Assembly (NCBI RefSeq): GCF_017377575.1
Contig: NZ_JAFREM010000018.1
Location: 186,001-250,000, forward strand
Length of the DNA: 64,000 nucleotides
DNA from: Candidatus Enterococcus moelleringii
GTDB lineage: Bacteria > Bacillota > Bacilli > Lactobacillales > Enterococcaceae
Reading direction: 5' to 3'
This document shows positions 33,372 to 45,072 of this stretch, one piece after another. Position 1 is the stretch's first letter, and every line of letters begins with the position of its first letter. Made by a program: the position numbers and the translations under genes. The notes below the pieces were generated by a model, which saw only the letters and a list, made by a program, of their open reading frames with translations, was not told the DNA's origin and did no database searches.

Positions 33372-36300
33372 GCCAACGATCCCTCCAAAAGCACCAAATG
33401 AAATGTACACCGATGCTCAGTGGCAGGCGATTTATGATCAGGGAGATAATCTCTTGGTCTCTGCCTCTGCCGGTTCAGGAAAAACCGCGGTCTTAGTTCG
33501 CCGCGTGATTGAAAAAATTAAACGTGAACGTTTATCTGTGGATGAACTGTTGGTGGTGACCTTTACCGAAGCTGCCGCCAGTGAAATGAAGGAACGGGTT
33601 CAAGGTGCTTTGCAGGAAGCTGTCAATGAAGAGACGGATCAAGAGCTGAAGAACCATTTCACTCGGCAATTGACCTTGCTGCCAATGGCAAATATTTCTA
33701 CCTTGCACTCCTTTTGTTCCAAGGTCATTCAGCGTTTCTTCTATTTAATAGACTTAGATCCTAGCTACCGGATGCTGACGGATGCCACCGAGACTATTTT
33801 ATTAAAAGAAGATGTCTGGGATGAGTTGCGGGAAGAGTGCTACGAGCAAAACGAAGAAATTTTCTATCGCTTAACGGAAAATTTCTCCAACGACCGCAGT
33901 GATCAAGGCTTAGAAGATTTAATCCTATCCATGTACGAGTTTGCCCGGGCGAATCCGGCGCCTTTCGAATGGCTGGATTCGCTGCTGGAAAATTACAGTG
34001 TCAACGAACTAACCGAAAGTACGCTCTATCAAGAAAGCCTGCGTCCGCAGCTGCTTCAAGCGCTAGAGGATGCCAGCGAGCTGTATCAAGAAATGATGGA
34101 ACTAAGCGAAGGTAGTCCCGACTTAGAGAAAATCTTCAGTTTGGCTGAGCAGGAAAAACAAGCGACATTGGCGCTGCTTCAAGCACTTCATGGAGATCAG
34201 TTAAGTGAAGCTCATCAATTAATGGATACTTTCAGCTTTCCGACTTTCCCGACACCTCGCAAAAAAGAGGTGAAGGAACTGTACGGTGAAACCATCGATC
34301 GCCTAAAGGACAAGCGTCAAACTGCGAAGGATCTATTAACCAATATGAAAACCGGCTTTTTCGCGGCAACACCGGAAGAACATATCGAACGTCTTCATGC
34401 CGCTCGTCCTTTGGTAGAGGAACTGGTTCGGGTGGAAAAACTATTTATCAGCCGTTACTCCGCTAAAAAACGGGAAAAGGGTCTGCTGGATTTCAACGAT
34501 TTAGAGCATTTCACGCTGCAGATTTTGAAAACCGAGGTAGAGGGTGAATTTCCAGCTCAAAAGCACTACCGCAATCGTTTCGAAGAAGTATTAGTGGACG
34601 AGTATCAAGATATTAACCAATTGCAGGAAACGATTTTGCGCTCATTAGCCACTGAGACTGTGAATGAAGGCAATTTATTCATGGTGGGGGATGTGAAGCA
34701 ATCCATCTACGGCTTCCGTTTAGCCGATCCAACCTTGTTTATCCAGAAATACCACGACTTTGCCGACAAAAAAGGCGGCCGTCGGATTATTTTGGCAGAG
34801 AATTTCCGCTCTCGCAAAGAGGTCTTGGACTTTACCAATCTGGTCTTCAAACAGCTGATGGATGAAGAAGTCGGGCAAATCGCCTACGATCAGGAAGCCG
34901 AATTAATCAACGGCTTCACCGCCTTTCCTGAATCAGATAGCTTCAAAGCAGAAATGCTGGTTTACGAGAAGGATGAAGAAGCTCCGGAATGGATTGAAGA
35001 TAAAACCGCTGGCGAAGTCATCATGGTGGCTGCGAAAATTCGCGAGTTGATCCATGAAGGCTTTGAGATTTACGACAAGAAACAAAAGGCGATGCGGCCG
35101 ATCGATTACCAAGATATCGTGCTGTTGACGCCAACGAAAAGCAACAACTTAACGATTCTGGAGATCTTTAAGCAGCTGGACATTCCGTTGGCGATTAACG
35201 ATACTCAGAATTATTTCCAATCAACTGAATTACGGGTGATGATTGCTTTACTGCAAATCATCGACAATCCGTATCAAGATATCCCACTAGCTGCCGTACT
35301 TCGTTCGCCGATGGTCGGCTTGACTGAGGAAGAGCTAGCTCAGGTTCGCTTACTCCAGCCGAAGAAAGAATTTTATCGAGCGATGAAGCAGTATATTGCT
35401 ACTAAAGAAGACAAAACTAGTGAGAAGCTGCGAGACTTTTCTCAATTGTTCATTAACTGGCGAGAGTATGCTCGGCAAGAAGCCTTGTCTGATCTAGTAA
35501 CTAAAATTTACGATGAGACGGCGTATCTTGACTATGTGTTGGGAATGCCGGCGGGTCAGCAGCGACACGCTAATCTGTTGGCGCTGGTTGAACGGGCGAA
35601 GGATTACGAACGCAGCAGCTTTAGAGGGTTGTACCAATTCATTCGTTTTATCGAAAAAATGCAGGAAAAAGACAAGGATTTGGCAGAGCCGCAAAGCGAA
35701 GAAATCACCAATGCTGTCCGGGTAATGACGATCCATGCCAGTAAGGGCTTAGAATTCCCAGTGGTTTTTGTGATGGATATGAGCAAAGCTTTTAACCTGT
35801 CAGACACCCGCCGCAGCTATGTGTTCGATGAAAAATTGGGCTTAGGTGTTAAATACCTAACGCCAGAAACACGGGTGCGCTTTACCACCTTAGCTTTCGA
35901 TGCTGTTCAACAGGTGAATATGCGCAAGCTGCTTTCGGAAGAAATGCGCAAGCTGTATGTGGCCTTAACACGGGCGGAGCAGAAGCTGTTCTTAGTTGGC
36001 TCCTACAGCAATCAAGAGGACGCCCTGAAAAAGTGGTCGGCTACCGCTAATAATCCTGAGCTGGTACTGCCAGTTTCTTCCCGCACAAGAGGAACCTTCT
36101 TTGATTGGGTGGGGCAAACCTTGATTCGTCATCCGGAGATGCAGGAGTACCAACTGGAAGGAAGTATTGCACCACAAGCAGAAGTAGCTCAGCAGCCAGC
36201 TGAATTTGCTATTTCCTTTGTTCTGCCGAATACATTGGGCGATCAAATTACCAAATTTATGCCGGCTAAGAAAGAACAAGCCGAGGTTAAGGAAGCAACC

Positions 36301-37053
36301 GCTGATATCTCACAAGTGAAGAAACGACTTTTGTATCAATATGAGTTTCCTGAAGCCACCAAAACCACCAGCTATCAATCGGTTTCTGAATTGAAGCGGA
36401 TGTACGACGATCCCGACAATCGGGAAGCTATCTCGTTGAACTTTGATGAAAAAGGCCCGCAGCAGGCGGTTTATCGTTTCACCGAAGACGGCTTGAATCA
36501 GCCGAAGTTTTTAGAAACGAAAAGCCAACTGTCCGCTGCCGAAATTGGAACAGCGACTCATTTAATCATGCAGCTGATTCCATTAGACAAGCAGCCGACT
36601 GAGCAGAAAATTCAAAACCTGATCGATGAGCTCGTGGCAGGAGATACTCTAACACAAGAATTGGCCGAAGCTATTTCCATCGACTCATTACTGGCATTTT
36701 TCGCTAGTGAACTAGGTCAGCTGGTCTTAGCTCATGCCTCGCAGGTGTACCGGGAAGAACCGTTTGCGATGCTGCTGCCGGCCAATGAAGTGTTTATGGA
36801 ATATGAAGCGAAGGATGATATTCTGATCCACGGAATCATCGACGGCTACATCGAGTTTGAAGACTATTTAGTCTTGTATGACTTCAAGACCGATTATTAT
36901 ACACCGCAGCGGGAAAAAGAATTAGTTGATCGTTACCGTGGTCAATTGCTCCTTTATAAGGAAGCCATTGAAAAGGCGAAAAACAAACCGGTTGCTTCAT
37001 TAAATATCGTGTTCTTACGAGGGGAAAAGGTTATCGATCTAATAGAAAATTAA
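33358..37053 (+). CDS. rexA: ATP-dependent helicase/nuclease subunit A (RexA/AddA)
   Basis: A 1231-residue UvrD-like helicase with a C-terminal RecB-type nuclease. Walker A is SASAGSGKT (about 35-43), motif II VLVDEYQDINQ, motif III GDVKQSIYGFR, motif V VMTIHASKGLEFP and motif VI YVALTRAEQKL; the nuclease has HGIIDGYIEF and YDFKTDYY. A ribosome site GGAGG lies within rexB. Works with RexB to resect DNA ends for RecA. Confidence 0.95.
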   Translation: MTQNKPTIPPKAPNEMYTDAQWQAIYDQGDNLLVSASAGSGKTAVLVRRVIEKIKRERLSVDELLVVTFTEAAASEMKERVQGALQEAVNEETDQELKNHFTRQLTLLPMANISTLHSFCSKVIQRFFYLIDLDPSYRMLTDATETILLKEDVWDELREECYEQNEEIFYRLTENFSNDRSDQGLEDLILSMYEFARANPAPFEWLDSLLENYSVNELTESTLYQESLRPQLLQALEDASELYQEMMELSEGSPDLEKIFSLAEQEKQATLALLQALHGDQLSEAHQLMDTFSFPTFPTPRKKEVKELYGETIDRLKDKRQTAKDLLTNMKTGFFAATPEEHIERLHAARPLVEELVRVEKLFISRYSAKKREKGLLDFNDLEHFTLQILKTEVEGEFPAQKHYRNRFEEVLVDEYQDINQLQETILRSLATETVNEGNLFMVGDVKQSIYGFRLADPTLFIQKYHDFADKKGGRRIILAENFRSRKEVLDFTNLVFKQLMDEEVGQIAYDQEAELINGFTAFPESDSFKAEMLVYEKDEEAPEWIEDKTAGEVIMVAAKIRELIHEGFEIYDKKQKAMRPIDYQDIVLLTPTKSNNLTILEIFKQLDIPLAINDTQNYFQSTELRVMIALLQIIDNPYQDIPLAAVLRSPMVGLTEEELAQVRLLQPKKEFYRAMKQYIATKEDKTSEKLRDFSQLFINWREYARQEALSDLVTKIYDETAYLDYVLGMPAGQQRHANLLALVERAKDYERSSFRGLYQFIRFIEKMQEKDKDLAEPQSEEITNAVRVMTIHASKGLEFPVVFVMDMSKAFNLSDTRRSYVFDEKLGLGVKYLTPETRVRFTTLAFDAVQQVNMRKLLSEEMRKLYVALTRAEQKLFLVGSYSNQEDALKKWSATANNPELVLPVSSRTRGTFFDWVGQTLIRHPEMQEYQLEGSIAPQAEVAQQPAEFAISFVLPNTLGDQITKFMPAKKEQAEVKEATADISQVKKRLLYQYEFPEATKTTSYQSVSELKRMYDDPDNREAISLNFDEKGPQQAVYRFTEDGLNQPKFLETKSQLSAAEIGTATHLIMQLIPLDKQPTEQKIQNLIDELVAGDTLTQELAEAISIDSLLAFFASELGQLVLAHASQVYREEPFAMLLPANEVFMEYEAKDDILIHGIIDGYIEFEDYLVLYDFKTDYYTPQREKELVDRYRGQLLLYKEAIEKAKNKPVASLNIVFLRGEKVIDLIEN

Positions 37054-37122
37054 GAAACGAAGGCGTCCTATACTTATGATTTGTAAGTAATATGGTATAA
37101 TTTCGGTAACGAGGTGAGTAGA

Positions 37123-37467
37123 ATGGAACAAATACAACAAACTAAATTTTCTCTATGTCCAAAATTTGAAAAAGGCTTTGCGATTTTAGGGAAAAAATGG
37201 AACGGCTTGATCATCGATGTCTTATTGGAAGAAGGCCCTCAACGCTTTGTTGATTTGGCCGCCAAGATCCCTCATGTCAGTGACCGGGTCCTAGCAGAAC
37301 GTTTAAGAGAATTAGAGCAAGAAGCGCTGGTTACACGTACTTCTGGTCCAGAAGGCCAAAAACGATTGGATTACTGTTTGACTGAAAAAGGTGAAGCATT
37401 GGATACTGTAATGAAAGAATTGCATGTTTGGGGCGAAAATTGGATTACAGAGCAAGAATGTAGTTGA
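37123..37467 (+). CDS. HxlR-family transcriptional regulator
   Basis: A 114-residue winged-helix protein with the HxlR pattern: CPKFEKGFAILGKKWNGLII, then HVSDRVLAERLRELEQEALV and the wing RLDYCLTEKGEAL. Start at ATG 37123 behind GAGGTGAG; an in-frame GTG at 37114 lies inside that site. It retains one N-terminal Cys, which in some HxlR proteins senses redox or electrophiles; that role is inferred. Not obviously linked to pheS downstream. Confidence 0.85.
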   Translation: MEQIQQTKFSLCPKFEKGFAILGKKWNGLIIDVLLEEGPQRFVDLAAKIPHVSDRVLAERLRELEQEALVTRTSGPEGQKRLDYCLTEKGEALDTVMKELHVWGENWITEQECS

Positions 37468-37504
37468 TAAAATAGCAATTTTCTTGTAGTATAAAATAGT
37501 CAAT

Positions 37505-37735
37505 TGAATAAAGAAAAAGCGTTGATGGAAAAGAGTAGTCTTTTAGAGCCTTACTAGGGAGTATCTGCCGCAGACTGGAAGCAGATTAAGGTAACAAAGG
37601 ATGAAGTTCACTTCCGGAGCTTGTCGTAACTGACCGGCTGAGGCCGTTAAAAATGTGAGTGCGCCAAAATTTGGCGAATTAGGATGGTAACGCGAGACCT
37701 CGTTCCTTTATAGGAACCGAGGTCTCTTTTTTTTG
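37505..37735 (+). ncRNA. T-box leader of pheST
   Basis: A typical T-box: a structured 5' part, the core AATTAGGATGGTAACGCG (37677-37694, with TGG at 37685-37687 that would pair with uncharged tRNA), and an overlapping terminator GAGACCTCGTTCC/GGAACCGAGGTCTC with eight T (37694-37734). It controls pheST by read-through when uncharged tRNA-Phe is present. A TTC triplet at 37607-37609 is a possible specifier, but I could not fold stem I with confidence. Confidence 0.9.
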
Positions 37736-37937
37736 GACATTTAGGAAAGAATAAGTTATTCACAATTAGAAGACTTATCAAGCTGATGCTGAAGGTGTCC
37801 GGCTTCACAAACTAACTTTGTCGGCATTAAGCGAAAATTTGAAGAATTGTGAGAAGCCAATTATTCAAATTTTAGTCTTAATGCTTCAAAGTTGAGCAAG
37901 TTTGCGAAGCCTTTCTTAAAGGAAAGGAAGTAGAGAG
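37736..37937 (+). repeat. intergenic stretch with a dispersed repeat-like block
   Basis: Between the T-box terminator and pheS. It carries a block (37759-37829, GTGTCCGGCTTCACAAACTA) that resembles 23878-23934 and, more weakly, 41475-41505, and a hairpin AAAATTTGAA/TTCAAATTTT (37834-37873). No gene seen. AAAGGAAG before pheS is its ribosome site. Confidence 0.4.
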
Positions 37938-38981
37938 ATGAGTTTACAGAACCAACTAGAAGAACTGAAAACCCAGACGCTGGCGAAGATTTCTGATGCA
38001 GCAGATTTAGCCGCAGTGGAGCAAATTCGGGTAGAAACTTTAGGTAAAAAAGGCCCGATCACGGAAGTATTGCGAGGCATGCGGGATTTGTCAGCAGAAG
38101 AACGGCCAAAAGTAGGGGCCTTTGCTAACGAAATTCGCGACCTGTTAACCGAAGCAATCGATGAACGAAAAGCAGCCTTGGCTGAAATTGCTTTGGAAAA
38201 AGCCTTAGCTGAAGAAACAATTGATGTTACCCTGCCAGGCAAACAATTGCCGCAAGGAACCCGTCACGTGATTACGCAAGTGATGGAGGAAATCGAAGAC
38301 GTATTTGTCGGCTTAGGCTATCAAGTGGTTGAAGGCTATGAAGTTGAAAGTGATCATTACAACTTTGAACGCATGAACTTGCCGAAGAACCATCCAGCTA
38401 GAGACATGCAGGATACCTTCTACATTTCAGAAGATATTTTAATTCGGACCCATACATCACCGGTTCAAGCTCGCACGATGGAAAGTCACGACTTTTCTAA
38501 AGGCGCTTTGCGGATGATTTCACCTGGTAAGGTATTCCGTCGTGATACCGATGATGCCACTCATAGTCATCAATTCCACCAAATTGAAGGCTTAGTTATC
38601 GACAAGGGAATCACCATGGCTGACTTGAAAGGCACGTTAGAGCATTTCGTTAAAGAAATTTTCGGGGCAGATCGCAGTATTCGTTTGCGTCCAAGCTATT
38701 TTCCTTTTACTGAACCTTCAGTAGAAGTAGATGTCAGCTGCTTTAAGTGCGGCGGCAAAGGCTGTAACGTCTGCAAATATACCGGCTGGATTGAAATTTT
38801 AGGTGCTGGTATGGTGCATCCTGACGTCTTGTCTATGTCCGGTATTGATCCAGAAGTTTACTCTGGTTTTGCTTTTGGGATTGGACCGGATCGTGTATCA
38901 ATGCTGCGTTATGGCGTCAATGATATACGTAACTTCTATTTAAATGATGTTCGTTTCTTAGAACAGTTCAAGGGGGAATAA
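37938..38981 (+). CDS. pheS: phenylalanyl-tRNA synthetase alpha subunit
   Basis: A 347-residue class II synthetase subunit. The N-terminal coiled coil (about 1-85) binds tRNA; the catalytic core shows motif 2 ([19 protein letters not shown]) and motif 3 ([17 protein letters not shown]), plus the phenylalanine-binding region [15 protein letters not shown]. The Cys pairs [11 protein letters not shown] are typical of the bacterial protein. Follows the T-box and is 6 bases from pheT. Confidence 0.97.
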   Translation: MSLQNQLEELKTQTLAKISDAADLAAVEQIRVETLGKKGPITEVLRGMRDLSAEERPKVGAFANEIRDLLTEAIDERKAALAEIALEKALAEETIDVTLPGKQLPQGTRHVITQVMEEIEDVFVGLGYQVVEGYEVESDHYNFERMNLPKNHPARDMQDTFYISEDILIRTHTSPVQARTMESHDFSKGALRMISPGKVFRRDTDDATHSHQFHQIEGLVIDKGITMADLKGTLEHFVKEIFGADRSIRLRPSYFPFTEPSVEVDVSCFKCGGKGCNVCKYTGWIEILGAGMVHPDVLSMSGIDPEVYSGFAFGIGPDRVSMLRYGVNDIRNFYLNDVRFLEQFKGE

Positions 38982-38987
38982 CCGATT

Positions 38988-41408
38988 ATGTTTGTTTCAT
39001 ATAAATGGCTAAATGAATACGTGGATTTAAAAGATATCACACCACAGGAATTATCTGACCGTTTATCCTTAACCGGGATCGAGGTCGAAGGTGTCGAAGT
39101 ACCTGAAGAAGGTTTGAAAAAAATTGTCGTCGGTGATGTGAAGGAATGCATCCCGCATCCGGATTCAGATCACTTGTCAATTTGCCAAGTGGATATTGGC
39201 GAAGAAGAGCTGTCACAAATCGTTTGCGGCGCACCGAATGTCAAAGCTGGTATCAAAGTAATCGTGGCTTTACCCAATTCACGAATTGCCGGCAACGTTA
39301 AAATCAAAAAAGGCAAAATGCGGGGCCAAGTTTCTAACGGCATGATCTGTTCTTTACAAGAATTAGGCTACAGCGATTCCGTGATTCCGAAAGAATTTGC
39401 CGATGGTATTTACATCCTGCCAGAAGATGCAGTGCCTGGCGAACCAGTTTTCTCCTATTTAGATATGGATGATGCCATCCTAGATTTATCTGTAACTCCT
39501 AACCGGGCAGATGCGTTGAGCATGCGAGGAGTTGCTTACGAAACAGCGGCAATCTATGGTAAAAAAGCTGTTTTCCCAGAAGTAACTTTAAAGGAAATTG
39601 ATGAAAAAGCCGCGGACAAAATCAAAGTATCTGTCGCTGATAAAAATGATGCCCCTCACTATGAGATTCGCATCATTAAAAACGTTAAAATCGGACCAAG
39701 TCCGCAATGGCTGCAAAACCGTCTAATGAACGAAGGCATTCGTCCCATCAGCAATGTTGTAGATATTACTAACTACATTTTGTTGTTATTTGGTCAACCA
39801 CTGCATGCTTTTGACTACGACAAATTAGGCAGTCAGGAAATCTTAGTCCGCCGTGCCAAAGATCAAGAAGCTTTGACTACGTTGGATGGTGTTGAACGTA
39901 CGCTTAACCCAGAAAATATCGTGATTACCAATGGTGAAATTCCAGTAGCTCTTGCTGGTGTCATGGGCGGTCTTGATTCAGAAATCGTTGATACAACCAC
40001 AACGGTAGCTTTGGAATCAGCAATGTTTGACAGTGTAGCAACTCGTCGCACTTCTCAAGCTTACAACTTGCGCAGCGAAGCGTCAGCACGTTTTGAAAAA
40101 GGTATTAATCAAGCAACTATTGGCTTAGCTGGTGATGTTGCAGCAGCTATGATCGCTGAATTAGCTGGCGGCGAAGTTCTGCAGGGCGGCGTTTTAGGCA
40201 GCGAAGTCAACCCAGAAAACGTTGAAGTCACTACGAACTTGAAAAACGTGAATTATTTCTTGGGAACTGAGTTAACTATTGAAGATGTTAATGCCGTATT
40301 TGAAGCATTGGATTTTGATTATCAAGAGGCTGACGACAACTACACAGTGAGTGTTCCGCCACGTCGTTGGGATATTACCATCGAAGCCGACTTGATGGAA
40401 GAAATTGCCCGGATTTACGGTTACAATAACATCCCTTCAACGCTTCCAAGTGGCCAAACTGTTGCTGGAGGATTAACGGATGTTCAAAAGAACACTCGCA
40501 AAGTTCGTTCTTTATTAGAAGCAAGCGGCTTGCATGAGGCGATCAGCTATGCCTTAACCACGGAAGAAAAAGCTGGACAATTCACTATGCGGGAAAGTAA
40601 GTACACGCGTCTTGATTGGCCAATGAGTGAAGACCGTTCTGTCTTGCGTTTGAATCTTATTAGCGGTTTGTTAGAGGATTTAGCCTACAACGTTGCTCGT
40701 AAAAACGCGGATGTTTCCTTGTACGAAATCGGCCGTGTGTTCTACCAAGACAATGATCCGAAAAAGGATTTACCTTTGGAAGAAAAACACGTTGCCATTG
40801 CTTTAACAGGAAATCGTACGGATAGAACTTGGGCGGAAAAAGCCGAAAAAGTTGATTTCTACACAGCCAAAGGGATTGTAGAAGAATTAATTGATGGACT
40901 AGGACTAAGCGGAAAAATCAGCTATCAAGCTGCCTCCGAATTACCGGAAATGCATCCTGGGCAAACCGCTGCTATCTACATGAATGATCAGTTAGTTGGT
41001 TTTGTCGGACAAGTTCATCCGAAAATCGTTAAAGCTTATGAGCTTAAATCAGCTTTTGTAGCTGAATTGAACTTAGATGCTTTACTGACAGTGGAGAAAG
41101 AACCGCTGGTTTACGAACCGGTTTCTAAATATCCAGCAGTCAGCCGCGATATTGCTCTATTAGTGGAAGAATCAGTTTCCAATGCCAAAATCATTGAAGT
41201 GATTCGCAGCTCAGCTAGCCGTTTCTTGACAGATGTGCATGTGTTCGATGTGTATCAAGGGGAATCAATCGAAGAAGGCATGAAGTCAATGGCTTACAGC
41301 CTAACTTTTGTTAACCCAGAAGCAACGTTAACTGATGAAGAAATCAATCAGTGGATGAGCAAAGTGATCAAGAGTCTAGAAAAAGAAGTATCAGCGGTCA
41401 TTCGCTAA
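38988..41408 (+). CDS. pheT: phenylalanyl-tRNA synthetase beta subunit
   Basis: An 806-residue subunit with the EMAP-like tRNA-binding domain (about 40-155, [20 protein letters not shown]), the B3/B4 editing domain (about 210-385), B5 domain (about 405-475), catalytic-like core and the C-terminal ferredoxin-fold anticodon-binding domain (about 710-806, [14 protein letters not shown]). Co-transcribed with pheS; AGGGGGA precedes its ATG. Confidence 0.97.
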   Translation: MFVSYKWLNEYVDLKDITPQELSDRLSLTGIEVEGVEVPEEGLKKIVVGDVKECIPHPDSDHLSICQVDIGEEELSQIVCGAPNVKAGIKVIVALPNSRIAGNVKIKKGKMRGQVSNGMICSLQELGYSDSVIPKEFADGIYILPEDAVPGEPVFSYLDMDDAILDLSVTPNRADALSMRGVAYETAAIYGKKAVFPEVTLKEIDEKAADKIKVSVADKNDAPHYEIRIIKNVKIGPSPQWLQNRLMNEGIRPISNVVDITNYILLLFGQPLHAFDYDKLGSQEILVRRAKDQEALTTLDGVERTLNPENIVITNGEIPVALAGVMGGLDSEIVDTTTTVALESAMFDSVATRRTSQAYNLRSEASARFEKGINQATIGLAGDVAAAMIAELAGGEVLQGGVLGSEVNPENVEVTTNLKNVNYFLGTELTIEDVNAVFEALDFDYQEADDNYTVSVPPRRWDITIEADLMEEIARIYGYNNIPSTLPSGQTVAGGLTDVQKNTRKVRSLLEASGLHEAISYALTTEEKAGQFTMRESKYTRLDWPMSEDRSVLRLNLISGLLEDLAYNVARKNADVSLYEIGRVFYQDNDPKKDLPLEEKHVAIALTGNRTDRTWAEKAEKVDFYTAKGIVEELIDGLGLSGKISYQAASELPEMHPGQTAAIYMNDQLVGFVGQVHPKIVKAYELKSAFVAELNLDALLTVEKEPLVYEPVSKYPAVSRDIALLVEESVSNAKIIEVIRSSASRFLTDVHVFDVYQGESIEEGMKSMAYSLTFVNPEATLTDEEINQWMSKVIKSLEKEVSAVIR

Positions 41409-41411
41409 ACG

Positions 41412-41455
41412 AAAAAAGAGCAGCCAGCATTTATATGCTTGCTGCTCCTTTTTTA
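41412..41455 (+). terminator. terminator of pheST
   Basis: GAGCAGC pairs with GCTGCTC around AGCATTTATATGCTT, followed by six T. Confidence 0.85.
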
Positions 41456-41557
41456 TAACAAAGCTTTTTAAAAAGTGTTCAGATTCTCAAACAGGCTTTG
41501 CTAGTTTTAAATGTAAATTTGGATAAGCTGATCTTCAAGCTTATCCAAATTTTAGTT

Positions 41558-42592
<1,035 letters not shown>

Positions 42593-42750
42593 TTAGTCTT
42601 CAACCTACCTTAAAATAGTAACCTTTTTTGGGAATTTAAACAACTGCTAATTCTTTAATGAACGCAACAACTGTGGCTTTTTATGTCAGTAAACCTAACA
42701 TGAAAAGGTAATGTTTGGCAAGTAATTTTTTGTTGTTGTAGATTTTTTAC

Positions 42751-42780
42751 TTTACAAACGAAAAATACTTAGCATATAAT
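42751..42780 (+). promoter_or_regulatory. promoter of the amino-acid ABC transporter operon
   Basis: TTTACA (42751-42756), 18-base spacer, TATAAT (42775-42780), 55 bases before the ATPase gene. Confidence 0.6.
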
Positions 42781-42835
42781 TAGAGTCAGGTCTGAAAAAT
42801 TAGAATTAAATTAGGAAGAGTAGGGGTGTTCATAC

Positions 42836-43573
42836 ATGGCAATGGTCGAATTCAAAGAGGTAGAGAAGTATTATGGGAAGTTTCATGCCTTAAAAAATAT
42901 CAATTTGGCTTTTGATAAAGGTGAAGTAGTTGTGGTGATTGGCCCTTCAGGATCAGGAAAAAGCACGATGCTTCGCTGTATCAATGGGCTGGAACAAATA
43001 TCATCAGGTCATTTATTGGTGAACGGAAAAGATTTACATAGTAAAGATGTGAAGCTTAAAGACATCCGCACACAAATTGGTATGGTTTTCCAGCACTTCA
43101 ATTTATACCCAAATAAAACCGCGTTAGAAAACATCACTTTAGCGCCAATCAAAGTATTAAAACAGCCGGAAGCAGATGCAATCAAAACGGCTGAGAAATT
43201 ATTAAATCGAGTGGACATGTTAGATAAGAAGGATTCTTATCCATCGATGTTGTCTGGTGGACAACAACAGCGGATCGCTATCGCCCGCGGGCTGTCAATG
43301 AATCCAGAATTATTGCTATTTGACGAACCAACTTCAGCATTGGATCCGGAAATGATCGGTGATGTTTTAGGTGTTATGAAGAAAATTGCCAAAGACGGTA
43401 TGTCAATGATCGTGGTTACCCATGAAATGGGCTTCGCCAAAGAAGTGGCTGACCGGATTATTTTCATGGCTGAAGGTGAAGTATTGGAAGATACTCGCGA
43501 TGTGAAAGGATTCTTCGAACGACCAAAAGAAGTTCGTGCACAGCAATTTGTAAGTAAAGTAATTAACCACTAG
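42836..43573 (+). CDS. amino-acid ABC transporter ATPase (GlnQ-like)
   Basis: A 245-residue polar-amino-acid family ATPase: Walker A GPSGSGKS (about 37-44), signature LSGGQQQR, Walker B LLLFDEPTSALD and H-loop VTHEMGFAK. First gene of a four-gene operon (ATPase, binding lipoprotein, two permeases), the order found in glutamine/glutamate importers. Confidence 0.93.
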   Translation: MAMVEFKEVEKYYGKFHALKNINLAFDKGEVVVVIGPSGSGKSTMLRCINGLEQISSGHLLVNGKDLHSKDVKLKDIRTQIGMVFQHFNLYPNKTALENITLAPIKVLKQPEADAIKTAEKLLNRVDMLDKKDSYPSMLSGGQQQRIAIARGLSMNPELLLFDEPTSALDPEMIGDVLGVMKKIAKDGMSMIVVTHEMGFAKEVADRIIFMAEGEVLEDTRDVKGFFERPKEVRAQQFVSKVINH

Positions 43574-43583
43574 GAGGATGACT

Positions 43584-44420
43584 ATGTCAAAAGTGAAAAA
43601 AATTGTCTCCTTCTTTCTCTTAATCCTAGTCGTGTTTGGCTTATCAGGATGTAAAGGGGACAGTGTGGCAAATGAAAATATCGCCGAAAGATTGGAAACA
43701 GAGCCTGTCATTACTTGGGGCGTAAAATATGATACTCGTCTCTTTGGGATGATGAATATCGAAACTCGCGTAGTTGAAGGCTTTGATATCGATATCGCCA
43801 AAGCGATCACTAAAGAAATCTTAGGGGATGAAGGCCGCGCAGAGTTTGTAGAGGTTACTTCTAAAACACGGATTCCGTTGTTAAAAAACGGAAATATCGA
43901 CGGCATTATTGCGACGATGACAATTACTAGTGAACGTTTGGAACAGGTTGATTTCTCTGATATTTACTTCGATGCTGGACAATCACTGCTAGTTGAAAAA
44001 GGCAGTCATATAGACAGCGTTGAGAATTTAACGGCTGATGATACGATTTTAGTAGTAAAAGGCTCCACTTCAGCAATCAATATTCGTGAGCATGCACCAG
44101 AAGCAAACATTTTGGAATTAGAAAACTATGCCGAAGCATTTACTGCATTGCAATCCGGTCAAGGGGATGCCATGACGACGGATAATGCGATCTTGTTAGG
44201 GATGGCTTCTGAAAACGACAATTATGGATTAGTTGGCGGTACCTTTACGACTGAACCTTATGGGATTGCCATTAATAAAGGTCAGGAAGATTTCCTGAAC
44301 GAAGTTGACGGCGCCTTAAGAAAAATGCATGACAATGGTACTTACGACAAAATCTATGATAAGTGGTTCCCGAATGAGTCAGTAGGAAAAGCAGCAAAGG
44401 GGGCTAAATTCAATGACTGA
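43584..44420 (+). CDS. amino-acid ABC transporter substrate-binding lipoprotein
   Basis: A 278-residue solute-binding protein of the SBP_bac_3 family: signal and lipobox LSGC (Cys near residue 24), then WGVKYDTRLFGMMNIETRVV, GFDIDIAKAITKEI and IATMTITSERLEQVDFS, typical of glutamine/glutamate binders. The ATG at 43584 is 7 bases after AGGAGG; an ATG at 43578 touches it. Overlaps the first permease gene by 8 bases. Confidence 0.92.
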   Translation: MSKVKKIVSFFLLILVVFGLSGCKGDSVANENIAERLETEPVITWGVKYDTRLFGMMNIETRVVEGFDIDIAKAITKEILGDEGRAEFVEVTSKTRIPLLKNGNIDGIIATMTITSERLEQVDFSDIYFDAGQSLLVEKGSHIDSVENLTADDTILVVKGSTSAINIREHAPEANILELENYAEAFTALQSGQGDAMTTDNAILLGMASENDNYGLVGGTFTTEPYGIAINKGQEDFLNEVDGALRKMHDNGTYDKIYDKWFPNESVGKAAKGAKFND

Positions 44421-45057
44421 TTTATTTAGCAGTTATTCCAGCGAGTTTTTTGAAGGATTCAAATTTACTTTGTATGCTAGTTTCATGGCATTGATCTTTA
44501 GTTTAATCATCGGGACACTGATGGCGATTTTCCAATTATCCCATAATAGTGTGATTCGGAATCTTGCTAAGGCTTATGTGGCCTTTTTCCGAAATATTCC
44601 TCTGTTGATTATTGTCATGTTCTTTTACGTAGTTGCACCAATGTATTTTTATACCTTTGACGGGTTCCAAGCAGGAACGATTGGTTTGACCATTTACACC
44701 TCGGCCTTTATCGCTGAGACGGTCCGTTCAGGGATTCAAACAGTACCTAAAGGGCAGATGGAAGCGGGCCTTTCTTCCGGCTTTTCATACGCGGAGACAA
44801 TGCGCTACATCGTATTGCCGCAAGCCTTCAAAATTGTAGTGCCGCCATTAGGCAACCAATTCATCAATTTGATTAAAAACTCATCTATTTTAGCAATGGT
44901 AGCCGGGTTGGATCTAATGTATCAAGGGGACTTAATTGCCAGCACCACCTTCAATACCTTTGATACCTATATCATTGTCGGACTGTTTTACTTAGTATTA
45001 ACCTTGCCATTGTCTTATCTAATGAATTATTTGGATAAGAATTGGGCAAGTGCCTAG
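44413..45057 (+). CDS. amino-acid ABC transporter permease (first)
   Basis: A 214-residue permease of the HisM/GlnP family with five to six TM segments and the EAA loop (MEAGLSSGFSYAETMRYIVLPQA). Translationally coupled to the binding protein by an 8-base overlap. Forms a heterodimer with the next gene product. Confidence 0.92.
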   Translation: MTDLFSSYSSEFFEGFKFTLYASFMALIFSLIIGTLMAIFQLSHNSVIRNLAKAYVAFFRNIPLLIIVMFFYVVAPMYFYTFDGFQAGTIGLTIYTSAFIAETVRSGIQTVPKGQMEAGLSSGFSYAETMRYIVLPQAFKIVVPPLGNQFINLIKNSSILAMVAGLDLMYQGDLIASTTFNTFDTYIIVGLFYLVLTLPLSYLMNYLDKNWASA

Positions 45058-45072
45058 AAAGGGAGGAATACG

